From: Holophagales bacterium
GTDB taxonomy: Bacteria > Acidobacteriota > Thermoanaerobaculia > Multivoradales > Multivoraceae
DNA: 64,000 nt
NCBI GenBank assembly: GCA_009836625.1
Contig: VXVC01000014.1
Coordinates: forward strand, 1 to 64,000
Direction of reading: 5' to 3'
In this document: in pieces, positions 18,115-26,947 of the stretch
How positions within the stretch are numbered: position 1 is the first letter of the stretch
Layout: each line of letters opens with the position of its first letter
Notes under the pieces: model-generated
The model's database searches: none
The model's input: only the letters and a program-made list of their open reading frames with translations
What the model was told of the DNA's origin: nothing
Program-made: the position numbers and the translations under genes

Positions 18115-19485
18115 GTGAACGACGTTTCGAGACCCGTGGCCGCCAGGACGGCCGAACCCCGCTCCACCGATCGCTACCTCGGCGAGCAGTCGGCCTCGCG
18201 GTCGCTCTACGAGCGCGCCCTCGACGTCATGCCCGGCGGCAACAGCCGCCACACGCTGGTCATGGACCCGTACCCGATCTACGCGGCGTCCGGGCACGGC
18301 TGCATCGTGACGGATGTCGAAGGCCAGGAGCGCATCGACTTCGTCAACAACTACACCTCGCTGATCCTCGGGCACTCGCACCCCGCGGTGACGGAAGCGG
18401 TCGCCCGGGTGATCGGGAGCGGCACGGCATTCTCGCTGCCGACCGAGACGGACATCCGCCTCGCCGAGTTGCTGGTGGAGCGCATCCCCTACATCGACCA
18501 GGTCCGCTTCGCGAACTCCGGCAGCGAGGGCGTGCTGCTGGCGATCCGGGCCGCGCGGGCGGCGACGGGCCGCAGCAAGATCGCGAAGTTCGAGGGCTGT
18601 TACCACGGCATCTACGACTACGCGCAGGCTTCCGACAGTTCGCGTCCGAAGAACTGGGGCGAGTCGGAACGGCCGGCGACGACGCTCGAACCGAGCATGG
18701 CGAAGAGCCTCGAGACGGAGGTCGTCACGCTGCCGCTCAACGACATCGAGGTCTGCAGCGCCCTGATCGACGAGCACCGGGACGACCTGGCGGCCGTCGT
18801 CATGGATCCCCTGCCGGCCGCGCTCGGCCTGATCCCGCCGAGGGCTGATTTCGTGGCGGCGATCCGGGCGAAGACGAGGGAGTGCGGCGCCCTGCTGATC
18901 GCGGACGAGGTGCTCTCCTTCCGCATCGACTACCGCGGCGCCTGTCACCGCTTCGGGATCGAGCCGGACCTCGTCTCGCTCGGCAAGATCATCGGCGGCG
19001 GCTTCCCGGTCGGCGCGGTGGCCGGCAAGGCGGACGTGATGAAGGTCTTCGACCACCGCGACGGCGAGCTGGTCCACCACGGCGGCACCTACAACGGCAA
19101 CCCGGTGACGATGGTCGCCGGCTACGAGACGATGAAGCGCCTGACGCCGGACGTCTTCGCCGAGTTCGACCGGCTAGGCGACCGGGTCCGCGCCGGGCTG
19201 CAGCAGGTGCTCCAGCGGCACGGCATCGAGGCCGTCGCGACCGGCCGCGGCTCGCTCTTCGCCGTCGTGCCGGGGAACGAACCGCCGAAGGACTTCCGCG
19301 CCGTCTTCACGGCCCGCTCCGCGGCGCCGCGGATCCAGAAGATCGCCAGGGAGATGCTCAACCGGGGCATGCTGATGGGCGCCCGCGGCCTCTTCGGCGC
19401 GCTCTCGACCCCGATGGGCGACGCGGAGATCGACCGTTTCCTGGAAGCCGCCGACGGCGCCGCGGCGTACGTGCTGGCTGCCTAG
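18115..19485 (+). CDS. Class III PLP-dependent aminotransferase (GSA-aminomutase-like)
   Basis: A 456-residue fold-type I PLP enzyme related to glutamate-1-semialdehyde 2,1-aminomutase and acetylornithine-type aminotransferases. Seen: MPGGNSRH near residue 40, NNYTSLILGHSHPAV, FANSGSEGVLLAIRAARA (cofactor phosphate loop), LLIADEVLSFRI, and the Schiff-base lysine K291 in SLGKIIGGGFPVGA. The C-terminus LMGARGLFGALSTPMGDAEI fits the family. The start is the GTG at 18115 with GGAG immediately upstream. It lies alone between the divergent yej operon and a convergent hydrolase. With no haem genes around, a role on an amino acid or amino sugar is as likely as tetrapyrrole synthesis. Confidence 0.88.
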   Translation: MNDVSRPVAARTAEPRSTDRYLGEQSASRSLYERALDVMPGGNSRHTLVMDPYPIYAASGHGCIVTDVEGQERIDFVNNYTSLILGHSHPAVTEAVARVIGSGTAFSLPTETDIRLAELLVERIPYIDQVRFANSGSEGVLLAIRAARAATGRSKIAKFEGCYHGIYDYAQASDSSRPKNWGESERPATTLEPSMAKSLETEVVTLPLNDIEVCSALIDEHRDDLAAVVMDPLPAALGLIPPRADFVAAIRAKTRECGALLIADEVLSFRIDYRGACHRFGIEPDLVSLGKIIGGGFPVGAVAGKADVMKVFDHRDGELVHHGGTYNGNPVTMVAGYETMKRLTPDVFAEFDRLGDRVRAGLQQVLQRHGIEAVATGRGSLFAVVPGNEPPKDFRAVFTARSAAPRIQKIAREMLNRGMLMGARGLFGALSTPMGDAEIDRFLEAADGAAAYVLAA

Positions 19486-20693
19486 GGAAGCCGTTCCAGC
19501 AAGAGGGCCAGCAGGGCGTCGCGGACTTCGTTCCGGAAGTCGAGTTCGTTCTGGTTGAACTGGACGGCAACGGCGATGCCGGACTCCGGGTGGTAGTACA
19601 TCGTGGAGCGCCAGCCGGGGAACCAGCCGCCGTGGCCGATGAGTTCGCCGTGCGGGCTGTCGGCCCGGTAGACGCCGAGGCCGTAGGTCGCGCCGGCGTC
19701 TTCGCCGCGGTAGCCGGAGTTCAGCATCTCCTCCAGGTACGGTCCGTCGAGGGCGCGCTCCTCGTAGAGGATCTTGGCCCAGCGGGCCAGGTCGCGTGAG
19801 TTGGAGACGTAGCCGCCGCCGGTCCACTCGGTCTGCGGGCTGAAGGCCATCTCGTCGCCCTCGGCGGTCTTGGCCGGTAGCGAAAACGGGTTGTCCTCGC
19901 CGACGTGACCGGGGGCGAGATCGGGGAACGTGCGGCCGATCTGCTCCACCGTGCGGGGGAGGTCGTGACGGTCGAGGACGCGGCGCCTGGCCTCGTCGTA
20001 GTACGCGCCGCCGGAGGCCGCCTCCATGATGAGGCCCGCGACGAGGAAGCCGGTGTCCGTGTAGGCGTAGCCCTCGCCGGCCGGGAACAGGGGCTCCTTG
20101 TCGAGGACGTAGTGGACGAGATCCCGCGGCTCGAACCAGGCGTCGGGGTCGCCGGCCGGGCCGCGACGGGACCGGGCCTCGGCGCGCCAGGCTTCGTCGT
20201 AGACGTGGTCGGTCAGTCCGCTCGAGTGGCTGAGCAGATGGCGGAGGGTCATCGTCTCGTGGTTAGGCAGGCGGGTCCACCACGGTTCGTCGCCGAGCCA
20301 GCGCGAGGCCAGGTCGTCGAGGCCGAGGAGGCCCTCGTTGACCATGCTGAGCGCGGTGGTCGCGGCGATCGTCTTGCCGATGCTGCCGGCCGGCATGCGG
20401 TTCTCGGGGCGCATCGGAAGGTCGCTCTCCGGATCGGCGTAGCCGGTCGCGGCGACGCCTTCGCTGCCGTCCGGGAGGACGAAGGCGGCGGTTGCGCCGA
20501 TGAAGCCGAGTTCCGCGCGGAGTTCGTCGAGGCGCGCCTGGAAGAGCTGCTCGGTCTCGGAGGTCACGTCCGGGGAGGGTGGCGTGGCGCAGGCGAAGAT
20601 CAGGAGCGCCGCGGCCGGAAAGAGGAGCCGGCCTGACGGCCGGCGCAGTCCAACGGCCGCCTCCGGCGGCAGCGGGTCAGAAGACCCGCGCAC
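19482..20693 (-). CDS. Class C serine hydrolase (beta-lactamase family), lipoprotein
   Basis: A 403-residue serine hydrolase of the class C beta-lactamase/DD-peptidase/esterase superfamily. The catalytic SxxK is SIGK (S104, K107), the second motif is YTD in GYAYTDTGF, and the third is GHGGWFPG. A lipobox IFAC (C35) predicts a lipoprotein. The only sensible start is the GTG at 20693, which lies inside a class A repeat, so residues 1-13 are repeat-encoded and residues 16-23 come from a second hairpin. Its stop overlaps the aminotransferase stop in the palindrome CTAG. It follows a second serine hydrolase gene at 16 bases. Such proteins are often esterases or D-aminopeptidases; the substrate is unknown. 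Confidence 0.86.
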   Translation of the reverse strand: MRGSSDPLPPEAAVGLRRPSGRLLFPAAALLIFACATPPSPDVTSETEQLFQARLDELRAELGFIGATAAFVLPDGSEGVAATGYADPESDLPMRPENRMPAGSIGKTIAATTALSMVNEGLLGLDDLASRWLGDEPWWTRLPNHETMTLRHLLSHSSGLTDHVYDEAWRAEARSRRGPAGDPDAWFEPRDLVHYVLDKEPLFPAGEGYAYTDTGFLVAGLIMEAASGGAYYDEARRRVLDRHDLPRTVEQIGRTFPDLAPGHVGEDNPFSLPAKTAEGDEMAFSPQTEWTGGGYVSNSRDLARWAKILYEERALDGPYLEEMLNSGYRGEDAGATYGLGVYRADSPHGELIGHGGWFPGWRSTMYYHPESGIAVAVQFNQNELDFRNEVRDALLALLLERLP

Positions 20694-20697
20694 CCAG
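20627..20697 (+). repeat. Class B hairpin plus class A double-hairpin repeat
   Basis: A class B-like hairpin at 20627-20647 (arms GCCGGCC and GGCCGGC, loop TGAC, then GCAG) is followed at 20656-20697 by a full class A copy: GCCGCC, TCC, GGCGGC, then GCGGGTC, AGAA, GACCCGC and the tail GCACCCAG. On the minus strand the element spans the start codon and first codons of the serine hydrolase gene. Confidence 0.85.
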
Positions 20698-20709
20698 TGG
20701 GCGCCGGTG

Positions 20710-21948
20710 CTAGTTCCAACCGTAGGCGGCCCGGATGCGTGTCGGGAGCTCGACGAAGATGACCGGGTTGGCTTCGCTGCCGGTGGCCAGGATGACATAG
20801 CCGTTACCTCCTTCGAGCGATCCGACGAAGTTCCCGCGGAAGCCCCAGTTGCCGCCGGTATGTCCGAAGAAACGGTCCGCTTCTCCGGGCGGCGCGGGGC
20901 GGTGCGGAGTGTCGGCGCCGGTGGTGAAGCCGAGAGCGTAGTTGCCCACGCCTCCGGGCGTCACCATCCTGCGAGTGAACCCGGTCGTGAGGATGCGGTT
21001 CGAGCGGCCTTCCAGTGAAAGCTGGACCTCGATCAGGAACTTCGCGAGGTCCGTCGGCGTCGTCCACAGGCCCGCGGCGTAGAGCTCCGGGTAGACGTGC
21101 CAGGGTGCGCGGGGCTGCGCATCGTCCTCGTCGGGTTCGGTCGCCGACCCGCCGGCCCGCGCTGCGTTGCCGTGGAGTGCCTCCGGCAGCGGCTGGCAGA
21201 AGCAACTGCGGGTCATGCCCAGCGGGTCGAGGACGGTCTCCTGGAGGATCTGGTCGAACGGCTCAGCCTTGGCGTCGCTCACGGCAAGCTGCAGGATGGT
21301 CGAACCGCCTCCCGAGTACTCGTAGCGGGTGCCGGGCTGCCAGCCGACGACCACCGGATCGGTGTTGGCCGGCGTTTCCTCGTCCTTCCGTCCCAGGACC
21401 TCGGGCACGGTCGGCAGCTCGGCGTCCGGCTTGTAGCCGGGGAATCCCGAGACGGTCGTGCCGGCCGTCATGCTCAGCAGCATCCGCGGCGTCACCGGGG
21501 TCTCGGCGAGCAGCTCCGCGTCGTCCCGGAGTTTCCAGGAACGGAGGATCGAGTTGATGTCGTCGTCAAGGTCGAGATGCCCGTCCTGCACAGCCCGGAG
21601 CACCGCCATCGCCGACACCGGCTTGCTGATCGAGGCGGCCTGGAAGAGGGTGTCCGTGTCGGCCGGCGCGCCGCTCGATTCGTCCGTCACGCCCCAGGCC
21701 CGGGCCCAATGCAGCCGGTAGTCCTGGACGACGGCGACGCTGAGTGCCGGGATGCCGTGCGTCTCCATCAGCTCGGCGAGGCTCTTGCCGGAGTCGTCGC
21801 TCGATCCCGCCTCCCGCGGCGCCTCGATCCCGGCGAGCAGCTCCGCCGGGGCGTCCGCCGCGGAGCCGGCTGGCTGGGCCGCCAGGGGTGTGGCGAGAAG
21901 CCACGCCAGCAGAGTGCCGGCGGTCCAACCGGGTAGAGCACCGTTCAC
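20710..21948 (-). CDS. Class C serine hydrolase (beta-lactamase family), secreted
   Basis: A secreted 412-residue serine hydrolase, paralogous in fold to the next gene. Signal peptide ends near PLAAQ. Catalytic SxxK is SISK in FQAASISKPVSAMAV (about residue 106), the second motif is YEYSGGG, and the third is GHTGGNWGF, as in esterase- and D-aminopeptidase-like members rather than true beta-lactamases. An acidic region of unknown role precedes the domain (EAGSSDDSGKSLAELMETHG). The start is the GTG at 21948; the stop is 16 bases before the next gene's likely start. It lies downstream of a TonB receptor gene across 87 bases holding a class B repeat. Confidence 0.88.
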   Translation of the reverse strand: MNGALPGWTAGTLLAWLLATPLAAQPAGSAADAPAELLAGIEAPREAGSSDDSGKSLAELMETHGIPALSVAVVQDYRLHWARAWGVTDESSGAPADTDTLFQAASISKPVSAMAVLRAVQDGHLDLDDDINSILRSWKLRDDAELLAETPVTPRMLLSMTAGTTVSGFPGYKPDAELPTVPEVLGRKDEETPANTDPVVVGWQPGTRYEYSGGGSTILQLAVSDAKAEPFDQILQETVLDPLGMTRSCFCQPLPEALHGNAARAGGSATEPDEDDAQPRAPWHVYPELYAAGLWTTPTDLAKFLIEVQLSLEGRSNRILTTGFTRRMVTPGGVGNYALGFTTGADTPHRPAPPGEADRFFGHTGGNWGFRGNFVGSLEGGNGYVILATGSEANPVIFVELPTRIRAAYGWN

Positions 21949-21988
21949 GTGCCGCAGACTAGCTAACGAGAGCCGCAGACCTTCGGAA

Positions 21989-22014
21989 GCCGGCCAGAAG
22001 GCCGGCGCACCGAC
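21989..22014 (+). repeat. Class B single-hairpin repeat
   Basis: Arms GCCGGCC and GGCCGGC around AGAA, with tail GCACCGAC. The stem differs from class A by paired changes on both arms while loop and GCACC are kept, which is evidence for a conserved hairpin. It lies between the TonB receptor and the serine hydrolase genes. Confidence 0.8.
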
Positions 22015-22035
22015 ACGGTCCGGTGCTCGGAGCGC

Positions 22036-24990
22036 TTACTTCCCGCCGGCTGACGGGCCCATTCCTCCGCCGAGGCCGTAGAGGGTCTTGCGGCCGCCGA
22101 GCCGGAAACTCGCCATCACGCCGACCTCGCGCTCGTCGGTGAGCGAACCGCGGATCACGCCGGTGCCGAAGCCGTAGCCTTCGTTCGGCCGCCACTGCTG
22201 CACGGCGATCTGGTCGAGCAGGTTCTTGGCGAACAGATGGACCTGGAGGCCCTCGCGCGGAGTGAACCAGATGGCTCGCAGGTCGAGGCGCGTGTACTCG
22301 GGGATCTTGTACTTCGGCAGATTGCTGACGTCGGTGTTCTTCTCCGTCGTGTGGCCGAGCGTGCCCAGGAACCGCACGTTGCCGAGGTCGTAGATCGCCG
22401 TCACGGAGAACTTGTGCCTGGGCTGCAGCGGCATGCGGTTACCGCCGAAGTTCGTCAGGCTGGCAATCTCCTGGGTGAAGGTGTTGCCCTCGCGATCCTG
22501 GAACTGGTGCGTCACGGTCTCCGCCGCCGGGTCGCAACAGTAGATCGTCTCGAAGTCTCCGAGCTCGGAATCGAGGTAGTTGTACCAGCCGCGGATCGTG
22601 AAGCGGTCGGTGGCCCGGTAGGCGGCGTTGAACTCGAGGCCCGAGATGAAGCTGCCCTCGATCGTGTTCATCTCACCCTCGAAGATGCTCTCACCCTGAA
22701 TCCGCCGTTCGACCGGCAACAGGCGGGTCGAGTTGACCCAGTAGCCTTGGTAGTCGTTGTAGAAGACCGAAGCCTCCAACTGCAGGCGGTTGTCCGCCAG
22801 CAGGCCCTTCCAGCCCGTCTCGTAGTTGATGAGCTCTTCCGAGTCGAAGGTGACCTCGTTCATGTTGCCGAAGCCGACGAAGCCGCCGGGACGGCCGCCC
22901 TTCGAGACGCGGCCGTACCACATGCTGGCGGGAGTGGGCGAGTACTGGAAGCCCGCGTTCCAGGTGGTCTGGTTCCACTCCGCGTCGTTCTTGCCCTCGA
23001 ACCCTTCGACCGCGGCGTTCCGGAAGATCCACAGGTCGACCCCGAAGCCGAAGTCGATGCCGATCCGAACATCGTTCTGAACGTGCGTCTTGATGTCCTG
23101 GTCGTGGCGAATACCGCCGAACAGCGTCCAGTTGCTGCCGAGCTGGTACTCGGCATTGGCGTAGTAGGCCCTGGTCTCGAACCGCGAGTGACCGTAGAAG
23201 TCGAGCCAGTGGCCGTTCATGTTGCCGTCGGAGAACGCGCCGATCGCGCCCGCGTTCGACCAGTCGAGCAGCTCGCCCGGGCAGGCCCAGACGCCGCCCT
23301 GACCCGACTGGCGGGAGGTCGTGCCGTGCTCGCTCAGCAGGGGCAGCCCGAAGAACGGCAGCAACGCCTGGCAGGTGGCCAGGGTGTTCGTGTTGAACGC
23401 GGGGACGGCGAAGTTGAAGAAGCGGGCGTCGTAGGGCTCGTCCCCGTCGCGCTGGTAGGCGCCCAGGACGAACTGGAAGTCGCCGGTAAAGCTCGAGGCC
23501 AGCCTCAGCTCGTGGGAGGTCTGCTCCGAGTAGCGGAAGTAGTTCACCATCGTGTCGGCGAACGGGTAGCCGTTCGCGTCGAGGAACGGGTCGTCGGGGC
23601 CGCCCATTCGCGACGTGCCGTCCGTGTCGGTCTGCGCGTTCTCCGTCGTCTCGCGGTAGCCGCCCTTGTAGGACAGGCTGATGCCGCTGCTGGGACGGAT
23701 GTTCAGGTCGGCGACGGCCATCTGGAGTTCCGAGTCCTCGTTGCCGGGCGTGTTGTAGTCGACGACGTTGCGCAGGTCGTCACCGGGACAGATGAGCCGG
23801 TTCGGATCGCTGAGATCGCAGTCCCGGACCGACGGCGCCTGGTTCGCCGCGCCGAGGAAGGGATTGGGGAACAGGCAGGTCGGATTGCCGTCCGGGTCGG
23901 TGCCCGTCAGCAGGCATTCCGTCGTCACGTCGCGGCCGGTCAGTTCGACGGAGGTGCGGGGAGCGCCGCTGTCCTCGCGCGCGGCGTAGCGGATGTTGAA
24001 GTCGACGGTCTCGCCGAGATAGCGGAGCTGCGGCGCCCAGTGGGTGTTGTCCGGTTCGTCGTAGTCGCCGCCGGGGCCGATGTTGGGCTGCGCGCCCTCG
24101 CCCTGCCAGCTTCCCGCCGTCAACCGCCAGCTCACCCGGCTGTCGCCGATCGGTCCGCCGATGGCGAGGTCGCCGCGCTGCGAGGTCTGGTCCGTGTACT
24201 CGGCCAGGGCGTTGACGTCGAACTGGGCGGTCGGCTTGATCGTGTTGAAGCTGATCGCGCCGGCGATCGCGGCGCGGCCGCCGGTGGTTCCCTGCGGGCC
24301 GCGCGCCACGTTCATGCTCTCGACGTCGAAGAGGTTGCCGGGCTCGAGTCCGTAGAGCTCGTCGGTGTAGACGCCGTCGACGTAGGTGGCGACCGCGGTG
24401 GCCTGGAAGAACTCCTGGTTGCGCTGCGAGCCGATACCGCGCAGGTAGAGGTGGTTGCCGTGACCCGAGTCGGGCGACTGGTGGCCGATCTGCAGGCCCG
24501 GCGTCAGCGCCTCGAGGTCGTTGTTGTTGTTCATCCCGAGCTCGACGACCATGCCCTCGTTGAAGCCGGTGACCGTCATCGGCCGCCGCAGGACGTTCTC
24601 TTCGCCGATCTCGCCCTGGACGACGATCTGCTCGACGACGGAGAGGCCGAGAGCGAACTCGACGGAGCCCGTTCCGCCCGACACCTCGACCGTTGCGATC
24701 AACGACCGGAATCCCTGGAGCGACGCCGTCGCCGTGTAGGCGCCGTCCGCTACGCCGTCGATCCGGAAGGCCCCGGAAGCGTCCGTCTGCGCGCTCTTCC
24801 CGGTGTCCTCGCCGTCGGCGTCCTGGAGGCTGACCGTGACGCCCGGCAGGGCGCCGCCCTCGCGGTCGTAGACCGTGCCCGAAACACTGCCGTCCTGGGC
24901 CGCGGCAGGCAGGGCGAGCACCGCCATGGCGAGAAGCGCCAACAGGATGAGTCTCCGGGTCCTTCGGCCGTCGGGATGCCTGCGGTCCAT
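22036..24990 (-). CDS. TonB-dependent receptor with carboxypeptidase-regulatory domain
   Basis: A 984-residue outer-membrane receptor. The signal peptide (LILLALLAMAVLALPAAAQ) is followed by a regulatory-like domain (GSVSGTVYDREGGALPGVTV), a TonB-box-like EQIVVQGE, a plug with LYLRGIGSQRNQEFF and NVARGPQGTTGGRAAIAGAI, and a barrel rich in aromatic girdle strands. The C-terminus is extended past the expected last strand by LYGLGGGMGPSAGGK, which does not end in the usual aromatic residue. The start is the ATG at 24990 with GGGAGG 7-8 bases upstream. It is first in a minus-strand set with two serine hydrolases and is divergent from the cytochrome operon across 129 bases, so the two sets may share control. 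Confidence 0.92.
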   Translation of the reverse strand: MDRRHPDGRRTRRLILLALLAMAVLALPAAAQDGSVSGTVYDREGGALPGVTVSLQDADGEDTGKSAQTDASGAFRIDGVADGAYTATASLQGFRSLIATVEVSGGTGSVEFALGLSVVEQIVVQGEIGEENVLRRPMTVTGFNEGMVVELGMNNNNDLEALTPGLQIGHQSPDSGHGNHLYLRGIGSQRNQEFFQATAVATYVDGVYTDELYGLEPGNLFDVESMNVARGPQGTTGGRAAIAGAISFNTIKPTAQFDVNALAEYTDQTSQRGDLAIGGPIGDSRVSWRLTAGSWQGEGAQPNIGPGGDYDEPDNTHWAPQLRYLGETVDFNIRYAAREDSGAPRTSVELTGRDVTTECLLTGTDPDGNPTCLFPNPFLGAANQAPSVRDCDLSDPNRLICPGDDLRNVVDYNTPGNEDSELQMAVADLNIRPSSGISLSYKGGYRETTENAQTDTDGTSRMGGPDDPFLDANGYPFADTMVNYFRYSEQTSHELRLASSFTGDFQFVLGAYQRDGDEPYDARFFNFAVPAFNTNTLATCQALLPFFGLPLLSEHGTTSRQSGQGGVWACPGELLDWSNAGAIGAFSDGNMNGHWLDFYGHSRFETRAYYANAEYQLGSNWTLFGGIRHDQDIKTHVQNDVRIGIDFGFGVDLWIFRNAAVEGFEGKNDAEWNQTTWNAGFQYSPTPASMWYGRVSKGGRPGGFVGFGNMNEVTFDSEELINYETGWKGLLADNRLQLEASVFYNDYQGYWVNSTRLLPVERRIQGESIFEGEMNTIEGSFISGLEFNAAYRATDRFTIRGWYNYLDSELGDFETIYCCDPAAETVTHQFQDREGNTFTQEIASLTNFGGNRMPLQPRHKFSVTAIYDLGNVRFLGTLGHTTEKNTDVSNLPKYKIPEYTRLDLRAIWFTPREGLQVHLFAKNLLDQIAVQQWRPNEGYGFGTGVIRGSLTDEREVGVMASFRLGGRKTLYGLGGGMGPSAGGK

Positions 24991-25029
24991 GCTCTTCCTC
25001 CCTGGAAGTTCTTGAAGAGTACGCAAAAC

Positions 25030-25057
25030 ATGATACAGCGTTTCACCTTCGCGGCAA
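25030..25057 (-). promoter_or_regulatory. Possible promoter for the TonB receptor gene
   Basis: On the minus strand TTGCCG (25057-25052) and TATCAT (25035-25030) are 16 bases apart, ending 39 bases before the receptor ATG. The match to a sigma-70-type promoter is partial, so this is only a candidate. Confidence 0.35.
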
Positions 25058-25065
25058 CTTCCAAG

Positions 25066-25094
25066 TTGAGACACTGTTACAAGTTCGGTACACT
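25066..25094 (+). promoter_or_regulatory. Sigma-70-type promoter for the cytochrome-SDR-dikinase operon
   Basis: TTGAGA (25066-25071) and TACACT (25089-25094) are separated by 17 bases and lie 25 bases upstream of the cytochrome ATG, which has AAGGAG as ribosome binding site. This is the best promoter-like match noticed in the window. Confidence 0.6.
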
Positions 25095-25119
25095 CCCGGC
25101 CGGGACGAAGGAGAATCAG

Positions 25120-26169
25120 ATGAAGCTTCGAGCGATGTCACGGCTGGCCGTAGCGAGCGCCCTGCTCGCGGTGCTCGTTCCCGCCGGAGCGATGGCCGAG
25201 GACGCCTGCATCCCCGGCGGCAAGGCGCAGACCATGCCGGAGACGGCCTCGGAGTACGCCGCCATGTGCCTGCCGCACGTCGGCGTGCCGCCGACGGTCG
25301 ACTGCGGCGCGGGCGTGCGCATCCCGATCCACGTCGACGGGGTGGAGGTCTTCGAGAGTCCGGGCCCCCGCCAGTGCGACACGCCGGACTTCAAGGGCAA
25401 CTGCAACGTGGGCTCGAGGATCGCCAGGGTGCAGGGCAAGGCCGCAGACGGCAGCCCCCTGGAGGACGTCGTCTGGGTCTGGTTCTGCCGCTCGGCCGGC
25501 CGGGAGCTCTTCGAGAGGGGCATCTCCTCCGTCCAGATGATTGGACACAACAAGACGACCGGCGCCACCTGCTTCTTCGAGTCGCCGGACGGGAAGGGCG
25601 ACCTCATTCAGGCCAGGGAGTACCTTCACATGGACGAGCGCGGCCTGCTGGCCGGGAAGCTCCCCGGTCCGGACCACGACGACTTCGACAAGGCCTTCAT
25701 CCCGCCGCCGCCGAACGTCCAGTGCGTCCAGTGCCACCAGAACAACGCCTTCCTGCACGACCCCTGGATCGACGGCGCCAAGCTGCCGTCCAATCCGAGC
25801 GAACCCGTCCTTCCGGGATGGGTGGATCCTGAAGCGCCCTACTGGGTGGTCGGCGGAACGCACTGGGACATGCGGACGCCGTACATCGAAGGCAACGCCT
25901 GTCTCGACTGCCACCGGGCGCCGACCAGGACGGCCCGCCTGCTGGAGGGCGGCCAGGTCCACGTGAACGGCTTCATGCCGCCGCGCCGGCCGGGCAGCCT
26001 GAAGGACGACTACGCGGCGCTGCTCGCCTGCCACGACGACGGCCCAGGGAACACGCCCGGCTGCGACTGGCTGATCCCGCCGGGCGGCGGCTGCGAAGCG
26101 CGCATCGTTCCCGGAACGCCCGGAGACGGCGCGGGCGGCGGCATCACGACCGGGAGAGTGAAGGAATGA
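25120..26169 (+). CDS. Secreted diheme c-type cytochrome of unknown role
   Basis: A 349-residue protein with a Sec signal peptide ending near GAMAE. Two haem-c motifs are visible: C202-V-Q-C-H206 and C261-L-D-C-H265. The N-terminal half, about residues 25-190, holds several extra cysteines and reads as a separate globular region (DACIPGGKAQTMPETASEYA; VDCGAGVRIPIHVDGVEVF), not recognised as a named family. The start is the ATG at 25120 with AAGGAG 7 bases upstream. Its stop overlaps the SDR start in ATGA, so electron transfer from or to the SDR/dikinase product is plausible but inferred. It could be a periplasmic electron acceptor for a dehydrogenase. Confidence 0.8.
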   Translation: MKLRAMSRLAVASALLAVLVPAGAMAEDACIPGGKAQTMPETASEYAAMCLPHVGVPPTVDCGAGVRIPIHVDGVEVFESPGPRQCDTPDFKGNCNVGSRIARVQGKAADGSPLEDVVWVWFCRSAGRELFERGISSVQMIGHNKTTGATCFFESPDGKGDLIQAREYLHMDERGLLAGKLPGPDHDDFDKAFIPPPPNVQCVQCHQNNAFLHDPWIDGAKLPSNPSEPVLPGWVDPEAPYWVVGGTHWDMRTPYIEGNACLDCHRAPTRTARLLEGGQVHVNGFMPPRRPGSLKDDYAALLACHDDGPGNTPGCDWLIPPGGGCEARIVPGTPGDGAGGGITTGRVKE

Positions 26170-26942
26170 CCAAGCTCGACCTGACGGATCGCGTCGCTAT
26201 CGTCACCGGCGGCGCCGGCGGCATCGGCACCTGTATCGCCAAGACCTACGCCGAGGCGGGGGCGAGGGTCGTCGTCGCGTCGCGCAAGAAGGAGAACCTG
26301 GACGGCGTCGTCGGCGAGATCGAGTCAGCCGGCGGCACCGCCATGGCCGTCGGCTGCGACATCACGGTCCCCGACGAGGTCAACGGGCTGATCGCCGAGA
26401 CCGTCGGCGCCTTCGGGCGGCTCGACGTCATGGTGAACAACGCCGGCGGCGGCGCGACCCCGCGCATGCCCGAGGACACGCCCTACGACGAATGGCAGCG
26501 CATCGTCGATCTGAACCTGACCGGCACCTGGCTGTGTTGCATCGCCGCCGGCAAGCAGATGATCGAGCAGCAGAGCGGCAACATCATCAACATCTCGTCG
26601 GTCGCCGGCACCAAGGGCCACCCCGGCATGCTCCACTACTCGGCGGCCAAGGCGGGCGTGATCAGCCTGAGCAACAACCTGGCCTTCCAGTGGGCGAAGC
26701 ACAACATCCGGGTCAACTGCGTGGCGCCCGGGCTGATCGCCACCCCTGCGATGGTGAAGTGGGGCGTCATCCAGCCGGCCGAAAAGGAGGACGGCACGCC
26801 CGTGCCACGCCTCGAGCGGCCGCCCGACCCCGAAGACGTCGCCGACCTCTGCCTCTTCCTGGCCTCGCCGGCCTCGGACCTGCTCACCGGCGAGGTGATC
26901 CCGATCCGGTCCTGGACGCGGCTGGACCGCTTCTGGAACTGA
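26166..26942 (+). CDS. Short-chain dehydrogenase/reductase (SDR)
   Basis: A classical 258-residue cytoplasmic NAD(P)-dependent oxidoreductase. Seen: cofactor motif TGGAGGIG (residues about 15-22), NNAGGG, the catalytic serine in IINISSVAG, and the YxxxK pair in HYSAAKAG. The C-terminus departs from the usual ending: instead of the common DGG motif it reads TGEVIPIRSWTRLDRFWN, suggesting a family-specific lid. The start ATG overlaps the cytochrome stop by 4 bases (ATGA), and the dikinase gene begins 5 bases after its stop, so all three should be made together. The substrate is unknown. Confidence 0.9.
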   Translation: MTKLDLTDRVAIVTGGAGGIGTCIAKTYAEAGARVVVASRKKENLDGVVGEIESAGGTAMAVGCDITVPDEVNGLIAETVGAFGRLDVMVNNAGGGATPRMPEDTPYDEWQRIVDLNLTGTWLCCIAAGKQMIEQQSGNIINISSVAGTKGHPGMLHYSAAKAGVISLSNNLAFQWAKHNIRVNCVAPGLIATPAMVKWGVIQPAEKEDGTPVPRLERPPDPEDVADLCLFLASPASDLLTGEVIPIRSWTRLDRFWN

Positions 26943-26947
26943 GATCG

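Noticed and set aside
22237..25080. Very long open frames antisense to genes, for example opposite the TonB receptor at 22036-24990
   Set aside because: GC-rich third positions keep the complementary frames open. The antisense products are low-complexity (Arg, Val, Asp, Gly-rich) with no domain motifs, while the sense frames have ribosome sites, signal peptides and family motifs.
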